Shown here one piece after another: positions 8,703 through 16,809 of a DNA stretch of 58,883 nt (position 1 is the first letter of the stretch; each line of letters opens with the position of its first letter). This stretch comes from Oceanimonas smirnovii ATCC BAA-899. GTDB taxonomy: Bacteria > Pseudomonadota > Gammaproteobacteria > Enterobacterales > Aeromonadaceae. Below the pieces are notes generated by a model that was not told the origin of the DNA, ran no database searches, and saw only the letters and a list, made by a program, of their open reading frames with translations. The stretch lies in assembly GCF_000381965.1 (NCBI RefSeq), contig NZ_KB908472.1, positions 1 to 58,883 on the forward strand. Direction: 5' to 3'. Both the position numbers and the translations under genes were made by a program.

Positions 8703-11507
8703 TTATTCAATGATTAAATCGTGCATGGGAAGATTGAGTTCTGCCAGTGATTTTTCAAGTTTTGTCTTGTCACCGGCAACGACAATAACCATTTGCTCAG
8801 GATCCAGCCACTTTTTGGCCTGTTCGGTCAGAGTGGCGGCATTTACTTCAGACACAATTTGCTGCTGCTGGCTGAGGTAATCCGGCGACAGCTCCAGCAT
8901 GGCCAGGTTCAGCAGAAAACCGGCTTTCTTGCCCAGGGTTTCATAACTAAGGGCATCCTGCTGGGAGTAACTGCTCTTCAGATAGGCCAGCTCTTCCGCC
9001 GTGGGTCCTTTAGCAGCAAATTGCTGCATTTCCTGCAGAACTTCGGTAATGGCACCGGCGGTGGCATCACCGCGTACATCTGCCGATACCACAAAGGCAC
9101 CCGCCTCCCGGTTGCCGCTGAAGTAGGAATAGGCACCATAGGTATAGCCCTTGTCTTCCCGCAGGTTCTGGTTAATACGGCTGTTGAAATTACCACCCAG
9201 GTTATAGTTCATCAGCTGGCCATAAAAGTAGGGGCCAGTAGCATCCACCGGCAACGCCCGGCGGCCTGCCCGCAATACGGACTGAACCGCCCCGGGCATA
9301 TCAATAACATAAATACCCGGCTCGGCGGCCTGTTCCGGCACGTCAATTGTCGGCAACGCCGGAGCATCCCCCTGCCATTGGGTCAAAAAACCAAGCTGCG
9401 TTTTTGCCTGATCGGCAGACAGGTCGCCGGCAATAATCACATGGCCGTTTTTGGGGTTGTAGTAGCGTTGATAAAAGGCTTTTACCTGCTCCAGCGTAAA
9501 GCTTTCCAGATTTTCCGGCATGCCCTCGTCGGGCAGACCCAGCCGGCTGTTGCCATACATCAGCTCATTAAACCCTTGCTGTGCCAGCCAGGACGGCTGA
9601 TTACGACTCTGGGCCATGGACTCCAGCATACGCGCTTTTACCTTGTCGAAATCTGCCTGACGAAACCCCGGATGGAACAGCAGCTCTTTCACCAGCTCAA
9701 GAGTCGCAGGCAGCTGGTCAGTCAGGCTGGTCACTTCTATCAGATTGGTATAAAAACCACTGCGCACATTCACACTGGCCCCCAGCCGCTCCAGCGCTTC
9801 GCTGAAGTCACCATTACTGAGCCGCTCGGTCCCCTGATCCATCATGGCAGCAGTCAGGGCCGCCAGCCCTGCTTCGCCCTCGGCTTCGGCGCGCTGGCCG
9901 CCGGGAAGGGCAAAGATCAGCGACACAGCCGGAATTTCGTCGTTTACCGTGCCCAGAAGCTGAATATTGTCGCCAATGGTTTCCTGCCACAACGGTGGCA
10001 CAGCCACACTCACCGGCTCGCCGGCATTGGGTATCACACTGCGGTCAAAGTCGTCCTGCACGGTGCGCAGGGGCAGCTCGTCAATATGCTGCCGCTCGGG
10101 CAGCTCCCGCTCGGGCGTGACATAATCCGGCTCCGCGGCCTGCCAATCGGTCTTGCCCGCAGGCACCACACTCAACAGAGCGTGAGGCTGATTTTTGAGA
10201 TAGCGCTGATAGGCAGCGGTGACTTCATCGGGCGTGGTGCCGGCCAGTTGTCGCCAGGCATTGATGGCATACAGGGGATCGTCCTGCAGCACCTGCCCCA
10301 GTGACAGCTGACGGGCCTTGCCCCTGGCGCTGTCGAGGCCAAGAATAAGATCAGCGCGCAACTCGGTCACTGCCTTGGATACGTCCTCGGGCTGAATGCC
10401 GCGCTCCACCACGCTGTTGATAATGCGCTCCACATCGGCCTTGAGCGGGGTTAAATCGCCGTTTTTAGACGGGTTGGCGTAGGCCCAGATGCTGAAGGTA
10501 CAGGCCAGCTCGGAGCAGTAGTGCCCCGCTCCTGCCGACACCGCCTTGCCGGTTTCTACCAGTTCCTGATAGAGCAGCGAACTCTTGCCGCCACCCAGCA
10601 CATTGGCCAGCACATCCAGCGCCGCTTCGTCTTTGTTACCCAGCCAGACGGTAGGGTAAGACACATACAGCATGGGCATGCGAATGCGTGAGTCTTCCAG
10701 GGTCTGATGACGGTTGCGTTCCAGTTTTGCCGGGGCCGGCTCGGCCCGCTTGACCTCGGGGCCGGCAGGAATGGGACCAAAGTATTTTTCTATCCACGCC
10801 AGCGTCTGCCCGGTGTCGAAATCACCGGAGATCACCAGGGTGGCGTTATTGGGGCCGTACCAGCGCAGAAAGAAGGCCTTGAGATCGTTAACATCCACTC
10901 TGTCCAGGTCTTCCACATAGCCGATGGTCGGCCAGCTGTAAGGATGGTCGCGGGGATAGAGCAGCTCATCCATGCGCTCCCCCACCAGACCATAGGGTTG
11001 ATTATCAATGCGTTGTGCCCGCTCGTTCTTGACGGTGTCGCGCTGAATTTCAAATTTGCGCTGACTCACCGCCTCCAGCAGAAAGCCCATGCGATCGGCT
11101 TCCAGCCAGAGCACCTTTTCCAGATGATTGGCGGGCACGGTCTGAAAGTAATTGGTTCTGTCCTGATTGGTGGTGCCGTTCATGGTGCCGCCGGCTTCAT
11201 TGATCAAGCGAAAATGCTGCTGATCTCCCACATGCTTGGATCCCTGAAACATCATGTGCTCAAAAAAATGCGCAAAGCCGGTTTGATCCGGCTCTTCCCG
11301 CGCGGATCCGACATGGTAGGTCACTTCCACATGAGCCAGGGGATCGGACTTGTCGGGGTTGAGGATCACCGTCAGACCATTATCCAGCCGGTACTGCTGG
11401 TAGGGGATCACCAGCTCATCCTGACCTTTCTCCACTGTTTTTATCAGCGTGGGGGCTGCCTGAGCGGCCAGCGGGCACAACAAGAGTAACAACGACCAAT
11501 ACTTCAT
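8703..11507 (-). CDS. Periplasmic M16 family zinc metallopeptidase
   Basis: A 934-residue protein with a Sec signal peptide (MKYWSLLLLLCPLAAQA, cleavage after AQA). The first M16 domain carries the inverted zinc motif HFFEH near residue 82, with a downstream Glu in the region VKNERAQ. A second, non-catalytic M16-like half spans about residues 500-900, as in pitrilysin-type and PqqL-like peptidases. It is predicted to degrade peptides in the periplasm. The start follows AAGGAAAC. It lies between the quinone oxidoreductase gene and gshA on the same strand; a functional link to glutathione is not established. Confidence 0.92.
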   Translation of the reverse strand: MKYWSLLLLLCPLAAQAAPTLIKTVEKGQDELVIPYQQYRLDNGLTVILNPDKSDPLAHVEVTYHVGSAREEPDQTGFAHFFEHMMFQGSKHVGDQQHFRLINEAGGTMNGTTNQDRTNYFQTVPANHLEKVLWLEADRMGFLLEAVSQRKFEIQRDTVKNERAQRIDNQPYGLVGERMDELLYPRDHPYSWPTIGYVEDLDRVDVNDLKAFFLRWYGPNNATLVISGDFDTGQTLAWIEKYFGPIPAGPEVKRAEPAPAKLERNRHQTLEDSRIRMPMLYVSYPTVWLGNKDEAALDVLANVLGGGKSSLLYQELVETGKAVSAGAGHYCSELACTFSIWAYANPSKNGDLTPLKADVERIINSVVERGIQPEDVSKAVTELRADLILGLDSARGKARQLSLGQVLQDDPLYAINAWRQLAGTTPDEVTAAYQRYLKNQPHALLSVVPAGKTDWQAAEPDYVTPERELPERQHIDELPLRTVQDDFDRSVIPNAGEPVSVAVPPLWQETIGDNIQLLGTVNDEIPAVSLIFALPGGQRAEAEGEAGLAALTAAMMDQGTERLSNGDFSEALERLGASVNVRSGFYTNLIEVTSLTDQLPATLELVKELLFHPGFRQADFDKVKARMLESMAQSRNQPSWLAQQGFNELMYGNSRLGLPDEGMPENLESFTLEQVKAFYQRYYNPKNGHVIIAGDLSADQAKTQLGFLTQWQGDAPALPTIDVPEQAAEPGIYVIDMPGAVQSVLRAGRRALPVDATGPYFYGQLMNYNLGGNFNSRINQNLREDKGYTYGAYSYFSGNREAGAFVVSADVRGDATAGAITEVLQEMQQFAAKGPTAEELAYLKSSYSQQDALSYETLGKKAGFLLNLAMLELSPDYLSQQQQIVSEVNAATLTEQAKKWLDPEQMVIVVAGDKTKLEKSLAELNLPMHDLIIE

Positions 11508-11537
11508 GAAGTTTCCTTATGTTTACAACAATGCCGG

Positions 11538-12470
11538 TCAGCCCCGCAGCAGCACCTTGCCACGGGTATGACCGGTTTCTATCTGGCGGTGGGCGTCAGC
11601 ACCGTCGGCCAGCTCAAAGACCTGGCTTACTTCCACTGTTAGCCGCCCTTCTGCTACCGCATCGGCCAGCATGGCCAGCTGCTCATTATCATTCTCCTTG
11701 AGCATGCCGGTGGCACGAATACCTTTCTTTTGGGCGGCGGCAATGACCTGATCGGCAGTAATGGTGGGCACCGTCACCACACGGCCATTTGGTTTCACCT
11801 GAGACAAAAGTGTTTCACCAGAAGTTCCCCCCACCAGATCAAGAAACAGATCCACCGGCGCTATGCTGGCCACAGCCGCATGATCGTGATAATCCACCAC
11901 TTCGTCGGCACCCAGCCCTGTCACAAAGTCCTGATTGGCCGTTGAGGTCAGCGCCACCACAGTGGCACCTTCCGCTTTCGCCAGCTGTACCGCCAGGTGC
12001 CCCACACCACCTGCAGCGGCGGAAATCAGCACCCGCTCGCCCTGTTGCAGGCCACCATGAACCATCAATCCCTGCCAGGCGGTAGTGCCGGCCAGCGCCA
12101 GGCCACCGGCCATTTCGTAAGAGACTTCATCAGGCAGCGGCATCATTTCATCGCAATTCACTACCAGTTCTTCGCTGTAGGCTCCGCCTCTTACCAGCCC
12201 GAATACTCGGTCTCCAGGCATAAAGCGACATACCTCCGAACCGACTTCCAGTACTTCTCCGGCCACTTCAAAACCCGGTGACCAGGGCAGGCTGTCTTTG
12301 ATGGCTTCAGCTCCCCAGCCCAGCCCGGCACGGGTTTTGGCGTCCACCGGGTTGACCCCGGCATAATGCATTTTAAGACGCATTTGCTTGGATGCCAGCG
12401 GCGGATGGTCGGCTTCGGTCAGTTGCAGTTTTTCCGGGCCGCCAAAGGCAGTAATGACAAGCTGTTTCAT
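11538..12470 (-). CDS. NADPH:quinone oxidoreductase family protein (zinc-independent MDR)
   Basis: A 310-residue medium-chain dehydrogenase/reductase of the quinone oxidoreductase branch. The N-terminal GroES-like domain includes HYAGVNPVDAKTRAG; the nucleotide-binding fold has ISAAAGGVGHLAVQLAKAEGATVVA (AAxGGVG type), which suits NADPH. The structural-zinc cysteines of true alcohol dehydrogenases are absent. The start MKQLVITAFGG at 12470 was chosen for its GGAG ribosome site and family fit; an upstream extension of 77 codons is spurious. Substrate unknown. Confidence 0.88.
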   Translation of the reverse strand: MKQLVITAFGGPEKLQLTEADHPPLASKQMRLKMHYAGVNPVDAKTRAGLGWGAEAIKDSLPWSPGFEVAGEVLEVGSEVCRFMPGDRVFGLVRGGAYSEELVVNCDEMMPLPDEVSYEMAGGLALAGTTAWQGLMVHGGLQQGERVLISAAAGGVGHLAVQLAKAEGATVVALTSTANQDFVTGLGADEVVDYHDHAAVASIAPVDLFLDLVGGTSGETLLSQVKPNGRVVTVPTITADQVIAAAQKKGIRATGMLKENDNEQLAMLADAVAEGRLTVEVSQVFELADGADAHRQIETGHTRGKVLLRG

Positions 12471-12609
12471 ATCGGACTCCTTTTCCATGTGAGGCTCATG
12501 CAAGCAGCACCATAGCACGGCTTTGTTCAGGCCTGAAGGCTGGTTGGCGTGCCGCCTCGGTCTTGCTACAGTGCAATGAAGCATAGACGACAACCCCAGA
12601 GGAATGGCC

Positions 12610-12777
12610 ATGACCCGATTGTTTTTGCTACCGCTTATTCCAGCGCTGCTGTGGTTTTTCTTTTTGCTGTACCACCACATTCCCATCAAAAAAGGGGCCA
12701 AAGGGTTTTACTGGATAATGGGCCTGGGCTGGGGTCTGGCGGCCTTCCTCAGTCTGATGATGGTGCTCACCCGCTAA
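12610..12777 (+). CDS. Small two-helix membrane protein, 55 residues
   Basis: A 55-residue frame starts at ATG 12610, six bases after an AGAGGA ribosome site. Two hydrophobic segments (about residues 4-21 and 34-52) are joined by a basic loop with IPIKKGAKGFYW. It is divergent from the oxidoreductase gene and convergent with fpr, whose stop is 15 bp away. Good ribosome site, clean membrane topology and tight fit between genes argue that it is real. No family was recognised and no function is proposed. Confidence 0.7.
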   Translation: MTRLFLLPLIPALLWFFFLLYHHIPIKKGAKGFYWIMGLGWGLAAFLSLMMVLTR

Positions 12778-12792
12778 CACACAGCTTTGTTT

Positions 12793-13530
12793 TCACCAGT
12801 AGTTTTCCATCAAGATCTGACCGGGTTTACGGCGCAGGTGTTTCTGCAGGCCTTTGTTTTTTAGTTCAGTAAGAGTGTCACGCACCATTTGCGGGTTGCC
12901 GCAAAGCATCACCCGGCTGTGCTCTGGAGTGAATGGGAGGCCGGCCTTTCGCTCCAGACTGCCATCACTGATGGCATGAGTAATGCGGCCGGTCTGGGTG
13001 CCGCCGGTGTCTTCGCGGGAAACAAAAGGAATATACTGAAACTGACTGCGCCCTTCAGTGAGCTCTGCTATCTGTCGCCGATAACCCAGCTCGTCGGCAA
13101 AACGCACGCCATGCACCAGCACAATGTTCTCGAACTGCTGCCAGCAGCTGCCTTCCGCCAGCATGGAAACAAAGGGCCCCACCCCGGTGCCGGTGGCCAT
13201 CAGCCATAAGTCCCGGCCGCAAGGCACCTCATCGAGAGTCAGAAAGCCGGCAGCACTATGCTGCACCAGCAGTTCGTCACCCACCTCAAGATTGGCCAGC
13301 CAGGGTGTAAGCTGCCCTTCAGGAATGGTGATCACGTAAAACTCGGGATCCTGACCGGGAGCATTGACATAGGAATAAGCCCGGGCCACTTTTTTATCGT
13401 CAGTGTGCAGCGCCAGTTTGGTGAACTGACCGGCCTTGAACGTTGCCACATCAGCATCCAGCACCAGTGAAAAAAGATTATTCGACCAGGTTTTACGGGC
13501 TTTGACCCGCGCTGTGATCCAGTCTGCCAT
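12793..13530 (-). CDS. fpr: Ferredoxin/flavodoxin-NADP+ reductase
   Basis: A 245-residue FAD enzyme close in length to E. coli Fpr (248). FAD-binding motif RAYSYVNAPG lies near residue 50, the NADP-binding motif ATGTGVGPFVSML near 112, and the C-terminal MENYW ending is typical of the bacterial Fpr group. It moves electrons between NADPH and flavodoxin or ferredoxin, supporting radical enzymes and oxidative-stress defence. It appears monocistronic, with its start near the terminator of the rplI operon. Confidence 0.95.
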   Translation of the reverse strand: MADWITARVKARKTWSNNLFSLVLDADVATFKAGQFTKLALHTDDKKVARAYSYVNAPGQDPEFYVITIPEGQLTPWLANLEVGDELLVQHSAAGFLTLDEVPCGRDLWLMATGTGVGPFVSMLAEGSCWQQFENIVLVHGVRFADELGYRRQIAELTEGRSQFQYIPFVSREDTGGTQTGRITHAISDGSLERKAGLPFTPEHSRVMLCGNPQMVRDTLTELKNKGLQKHLRRKPGQILMENYW

Positions 13531-13580
13531 AACGCGCCCTCCCTCAGTGTTTCTTCCACTTTAGCCGGAACGCGGGCAAT

Positions 13581-13609
13581 AAAAAACCCGCGACAAGCGC
13601 GGGTTTTTT
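13581..13609 (-). terminator. Terminator of the rpsF-rpsR-rplI operon
   Basis: AAAAAACCCGCG (13581-13592), a 5-base loop, then CGCGGGTTTTTT (13598-13609). It has a perfect 12-bp stem and lies 17 bp beyond the rplI stop. It has a T tract on either strand, so it could also block plus-strand readthrough. Confidence 0.92.
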
Positions 13610-13626
13610 CAAAGCGGTGCCTTAAC

Positions 13627-14076
13627 TCAGGCAGCTACCACCTGGATGGTAACAGTCGCTTTAACATCAGCGTGCAGCTGAACACCGATTTCGTATTCAC
13701 CTACGTTACGCAGAACGCCGTCGTACAGACGAACTTCGCTCTTGGCTACTTCAACACCGGCAGCAGTGATGGCATCGGCCACGTCACGGGCACCGATGGA
13801 GCCGAACAGCTTGCCTTCGTCGCCAGACTTGGACTCGATAACAACGGCTTCCAGAGCAGCCAGTTGATCAGCACGGGCCTGGGCAGCAGACAGCTGATCG
13901 GCCAGTTTGGCTTCCAGCTCGGCGCGGCGGGCTTCAAACGCTGCTACGTTGTCTTTGGTCGCCAGTACTGCTTTGCCCTGAGGCAGCAGGAAGTTACGGG
14001 CATAACCGGACTTTACGGTTACCTGGTCACCCAGGCCGCCCAGCTTGGCGATTTTATCCAGCAGAATTACTTGCAT
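13627..14076 (-). CDS. rplI: 50S ribosomal protein bL9
   Basis: A 149-residue protein, the usual bL9 length. It begins [19 protein letters not shown] and has the N-terminal globular domain, a long connecting helix rich in Ala, Glu and Lys (about 41-75) and a C-terminal RNA-binding domain. It binds domain V of 23S rRNA at the L1 stalk base. It is the last gene of the rpsF operon, 40 bp after rpsR. Confidence 0.99.
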   Translation of the reverse strand: MQVILLDKIAKLGGLGDQVTVKSGYARNFLLPQGKAVLATKDNVAAFEARRAELEAKLADQLSAAQARADQLAALEAVVIESKSGDEGKLFGSIGARDVADAITAAGVEVAKSEVRLYDGVLRNVGEYEIGVQLHADVKATVTIQVVAA

Positions 14077-14116
14077 GATTACCTTTCCTCTTTACAGGTA
14101 CGAGTTAGGCCGCTGC

Positions 14117-14356
<240 letters not shown>

Positions 14357-14371
14357 CTACTAAAACGTGAA

Positions 14372-14743
14372 TTACTCGGCAGCGGCTTCGGCGCGAGCAT
14401 CGTCGCGACGGGGCTGACGCTCTTCCTTGGCCTTGGCCATTTCGGAAGGCTCGGTAACGGCTTGCTTGGTGCGCATGATCATGTTGCGCAGCACGGCGTC
14501 GTTGTAGCGGAAGTTGGTTTCCAGCTCGTCGATCACAGCCTGGTCAGACTCAACGTTCATCAGAACGTAGTGAGCTTTATGCAGTTTGTTGATCGGGTAA
14601 GCCAGCTGACGACGGCCCCAGTCTTCCAGACGGTGGATTTGACCACCGGCAGTAGTGATGGCGCCGGTGTAGCGCTCGATCATGCCGGGAACCTGTTCAC
14701 TCTGGTCAGGGTGAACCATAAATACGATTTCGTAATGACGCAT
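14372..14743 (-). CDS. rpsF: 30S ribosomal protein bS6
   Basis: A 123-residue bS6 with the family start [19 protein letters not shown]. Past the globular domain (about 100 residues) is a charged tail, [20 protein letters not shown], ending in Glu. In E. coli the C-terminal end is the site where RimK adds glutamates. It is the first gene of the operon. A leader hairpin and a plausible sigma-70 promoter lie upstream. Confidence 0.99.
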   Translation of the reverse strand: MRHYEIVFMVHPDQSEQVPGMIERYTGAITTAGGQIHRLEDWGRRQLAYPINKLHKAHYVLMNVESDQAVIDELETNFRYNDAVLRNMIMRTKQAVTEPSEMAKAKEERQPRRDDARAEAAAE

Positions 14744-14765
14744 GGATTGCTCCTTACGGGTTATA

Positions 14766-14799
14766 GCCTCTGCGCGGGCTCAGTCACACCAGCGGAGGC
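14766..14799 (-). ncRNA. Candidate autoregulatory leader hairpin of rpsF
   Basis: In the rpsF leader GCCTC pairs with GAGGC, extended by CGC/GCG with a 2-base bulge and a 16-base loop. Many bacteria regulate rpsF through a leader hairpin bound by the bS6:bS18 dimer, which recognises a CCG element. CCG trinucleotides occur here, but I cannot confirm the full motif. It ends 23 bases before the start codon. Confidence 0.35.
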
Positions 14800-14838
14800 A
14801 AGGAACTTGGGTTTTAATGACTGATTTCAAGGCGGCGT

Positions 14839-14867
14839 AGTTTAAGACATAACCAACGGAAAAGAAA
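14839..14867 (-). promoter_or_regulatory. Probable promoter of rpsF-rpsR-rplI
   Basis: On the minus strand TTTCTT (14862-14867), a 17-base spacer and TAAACT (14839-14844) resemble sigma-70 boxes. A GC-rich discriminator (ACGCCGCC) follows, as is usual for stringently controlled ribosomal promoters. The leader would be about 90 bases. Confidence 0.45.
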
Positions 14868-14912
14868 GCTTTTAGCGGTCAGCTTGAAGCAGAAAGCCGC
14901 CACAGTGTGCGC

Positions 14913-15048
14913 GATGCGAAGCATCAGCGCGGTTGCACTCCGCCGACACGCTACAAGTACATCCATGTAATGCTCGAAAATGCCATCCATGGCATTTTAT
15001 GGTCGGCTACGGCAATCCCCACTGCTGCTTCGAGCAACACCGGCGCTG
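14913..15048 (+). repeat. Dispersed repeat, copy 2 (module A only)
   Basis: This copy is nearly identical to module A of copy 1 (1431-1560) and has the same plus orientation. The 12-bp palindrome is at 14958-14969 and the 22-bp palindrome at 14977-14998, with GCCGAC/GTCGGC flanks. It lies in the 360-bp gap between the rpsF promoter and the 3' end of the EamA transporter gene. It is followed by an imperfect tandem GGCTTCAG-type repeat up to about 15100. No gene is supported in this gap. Confidence 0.85.
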
Positions 15049-15103
15049 CTGTTTTTGTCTTCCAGCTTCTGGCTTCAGGCTTCAGGCTTCCAGCTCTGGA
15101 GCG

Positions 15104-15967
15104 TCAGCGTAAACGGCGTTGCAGCCCGATGGCGGCAATAACGATAAGCGCGCCCAGATACACGTTCCAGTCAGGGAACTCACTAAACAGCGCCATGCCC
15201 ATCAGGGTGACGAAAATCAGCCCTGAGTATTCACTGGCGGCAATTTTGCTGGCATCGGCCATGGCGTAGGCCATGATGCAGATGCCCTGATAAATAATGC
15301 CCACCAGGGTGGAGCCAATCAGCAGCCACCACACATCAGCCGGAATCGGCTGCCAGCCGGGCAATGCCAGCACCAGACTGACGGGAATGGACAGCGCCTG
15401 GGTCATAAACAGGGTGGCCAGCACAGAGCGCCCTGTGGGCAGACGGCGCACCAGCACATTGGAAGCGGCCATCGACAGCGCGGTGAGCAACGCCACCCAA
15501 CCAGCCCAGTGCCATTCGGCCGGGTTGAGCACCACCAGAATGCCGCCAAAGCCCAGCAGGCTGACCGCATAGGTGGCCGGGCGCACCGATTCCCGGCTGA
15601 TCAATGCTGCCAGCGGCAACGTCAGCAGGGGTGCGGCATAAAATACCGCATTGGCGGTGGCCAGCGGCAAGTACACCAGACTGATAAATACACAGGAAGA
15701 GCCCATCAGCAGCAAGTGGCCACGCAGGCAATGAATTTTCCATTGGCCCCAGCCTCTGCGCTCCGGTGCCAGCCGCCACCAGAACGGCAGCAGCAATAAC
15801 GACGTCATGGTAAAGCGCAGAAACACATACTGGTAAGGGGTGATCTGGCTCTGGCCCATGAGTTTAACCAGCACGTCGCCAAACGAGATCATCAGGTTGC
15901 CGAGTACCAGCAATAAGATCGCCAGCAGCTGAGTGTCAGCCCGCATACGGCCCACTAGCTGTTGCAT
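15104..15967 (-). CDS. EamA/DMT family transporter
   Basis: A 287-residue inner-membrane protein with ten predicted helices in two EamA repeats (about 10-135 and 150-280). The first repeat has the motif PYQYVFLRFTMTSLLLLPFWW and the second the related pattern STLVGIIYQGICIMAYAMA. The family exports amino acids or small metabolites; substrate not predictable. The start MQQLVGRMRADTQ lies 10 bp after the rlmB stop, so it is probably the last gene of an rnr-rlmB-eamA unit. A longer start inside rlmB is possible but unlikely. Confidence 0.88.
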   Translation of the reverse strand: MQQLVGRMRADTQLLAILLLVLGNLMISFGDVLVKLMGQSQITPYQYVFLRFTMTSLLLLPFWWRLAPERRGWGQWKIHCLRGHLLLMGSSCVFISLVYLPLATANAVFYAAPLLTLPLAALISRESVRPATYAVSLLGFGGILVVLNPAEWHWAGWVALLTALSMAASNVLVRRLPTGRSVLATLFMTQALSIPVSLVLALPGWQPIPADVWWLLIGSTLVGIIYQGICIMAYAMADASKIAASEYSGLIFVTLMGMALFSEFPDWNVYLGALIVIAAIGLQRRLR

Positions 15968-15977
15968 GTCAATTCCA

Positions 15978-16712
15978 TTACCCGCGCTGACGCACCATTT
16001 CAAACAGGCAGACACCGGTGGCTACCGACACATTCAGGCTGGAAACGGAGCCGGCCATGGGAATGCTGACCAGCTCGTCGCAGTGCTCCCGGGTCAGACG
16101 GCGCATACCCTTACCCTCGGCCCCCATCACCAATGCCAATGGCCCGGTAAATTTGGCCTGATAAATGCCGTGATCCGCCTCACCGGCGGTGCCCACCACC
16201 CAGATACCCTTGTCTTGCAGGGCCCGCAGGGTGCGCGACAGGTTGGTCACCTGAAACAGCGGCACTACCTCGGCAGCGCCACAGGCCACCTTGCGCGCTA
16301 CCGGGGTCAGGCCGGCAGACTTGTCTTTGGGCACTATCACTCCATGCACACCGGCAGCATCGGCGGTGCGCAGGCAGGCCCCCAGGTTATGGGGGTCGGT
16401 GACGCCGTCCAGCACCAGCAACAGTGGCGTCTCGGTACGCGCCAGCAGCGCATCCAGATCCGACTCGTTTAATGCCGGCAATGCCTTGATCCGGGCCACC
16501 ACTCCCTGATGCTGAGCACCGCCTGCCTTGTTATCCAGCGTCTGACGATTGGCCAGCTGGGCGCGCACACCCAGTTGCTGCAATTGGTTTTGAACCTCTT
16601 GCAGACGGGCGTCTTCCCGGCTCTTGAGCAGCCAGACTTCCAGTATGTTTTCAGGATGATTTTCCAGGGCGGCGTTCAGGGCATGAATGCCGAAGATCAG
16701 TTCACTACTCAT
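15978..16712 (-). CDS. rlmB: 23S rRNA (guanosine-2251-2'-O)-methyltransferase RlmB
   Basis: A 244-residue SPOUT (TrmH-family) enzyme. The N-terminal substrate-binding domain begins [20 protein letters not shown] motifs follow: [35 protein letters not shown] and [17 protein letters not shown]. It methylates G2251 in the peptidyl-transferase loop. It lies downstream of rnr as in E. coli, separated by a G-rich inverted repeat. Confidence 0.97.
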   Translation of the reverse strand: MSSELIFGIHALNAALENHPENILEVWLLKSREDARLQEVQNQLQQLGVRAQLANRQTLDNKAGGAQHQGVVARIKALPALNESDLDALLARTETPLLLVLDGVTDPHNLGACLRTADAAGVHGVIVPKDKSAGLTPVARKVACGAAEVVPLFQVTNLSRTLRALQDKGIWVVGTAGEADHGIYQAKFTGPLALVMGAEGKGMRRLTREHCDELVSIPMAGSVSSLNVSVATGVCLFEMVRQRG

Positions 16713-16722
16713 GTTTGTTCTC

Positions 16723-16800
16723 GGGATTGGGGATTAGGGAATGGGGAATAGGGGATGGGCTCAGGTATTAACCAGTCCCTGCTCCCTAATCCCTATTCCC
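16723..16800. repeat. G-rich inverted repeat between rnr and rlmB
   Basis: The left arm (16723-16759) has six G tracts of 3-4 separated by 2-5 bases; the right arm (16776-16800) is the C-rich, roughly complementary sequence. The arms can form an imperfect hairpin in rnr-rlmB mRNA. The plus strand, and the complement of the right arm, also meet the simple G-quadruplex pattern. A related but shorter element lies at 19851-19917. Confidence 0.8.
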
Positions 16801-16809
16801 AAAACTTAA

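Noticed and set aside
15061-15103. Tandem GGCTTCAG-like repeat as a CRISPR or VNTR
   Set aside because: Only about two to three imperfect units exist and there are no spacers.
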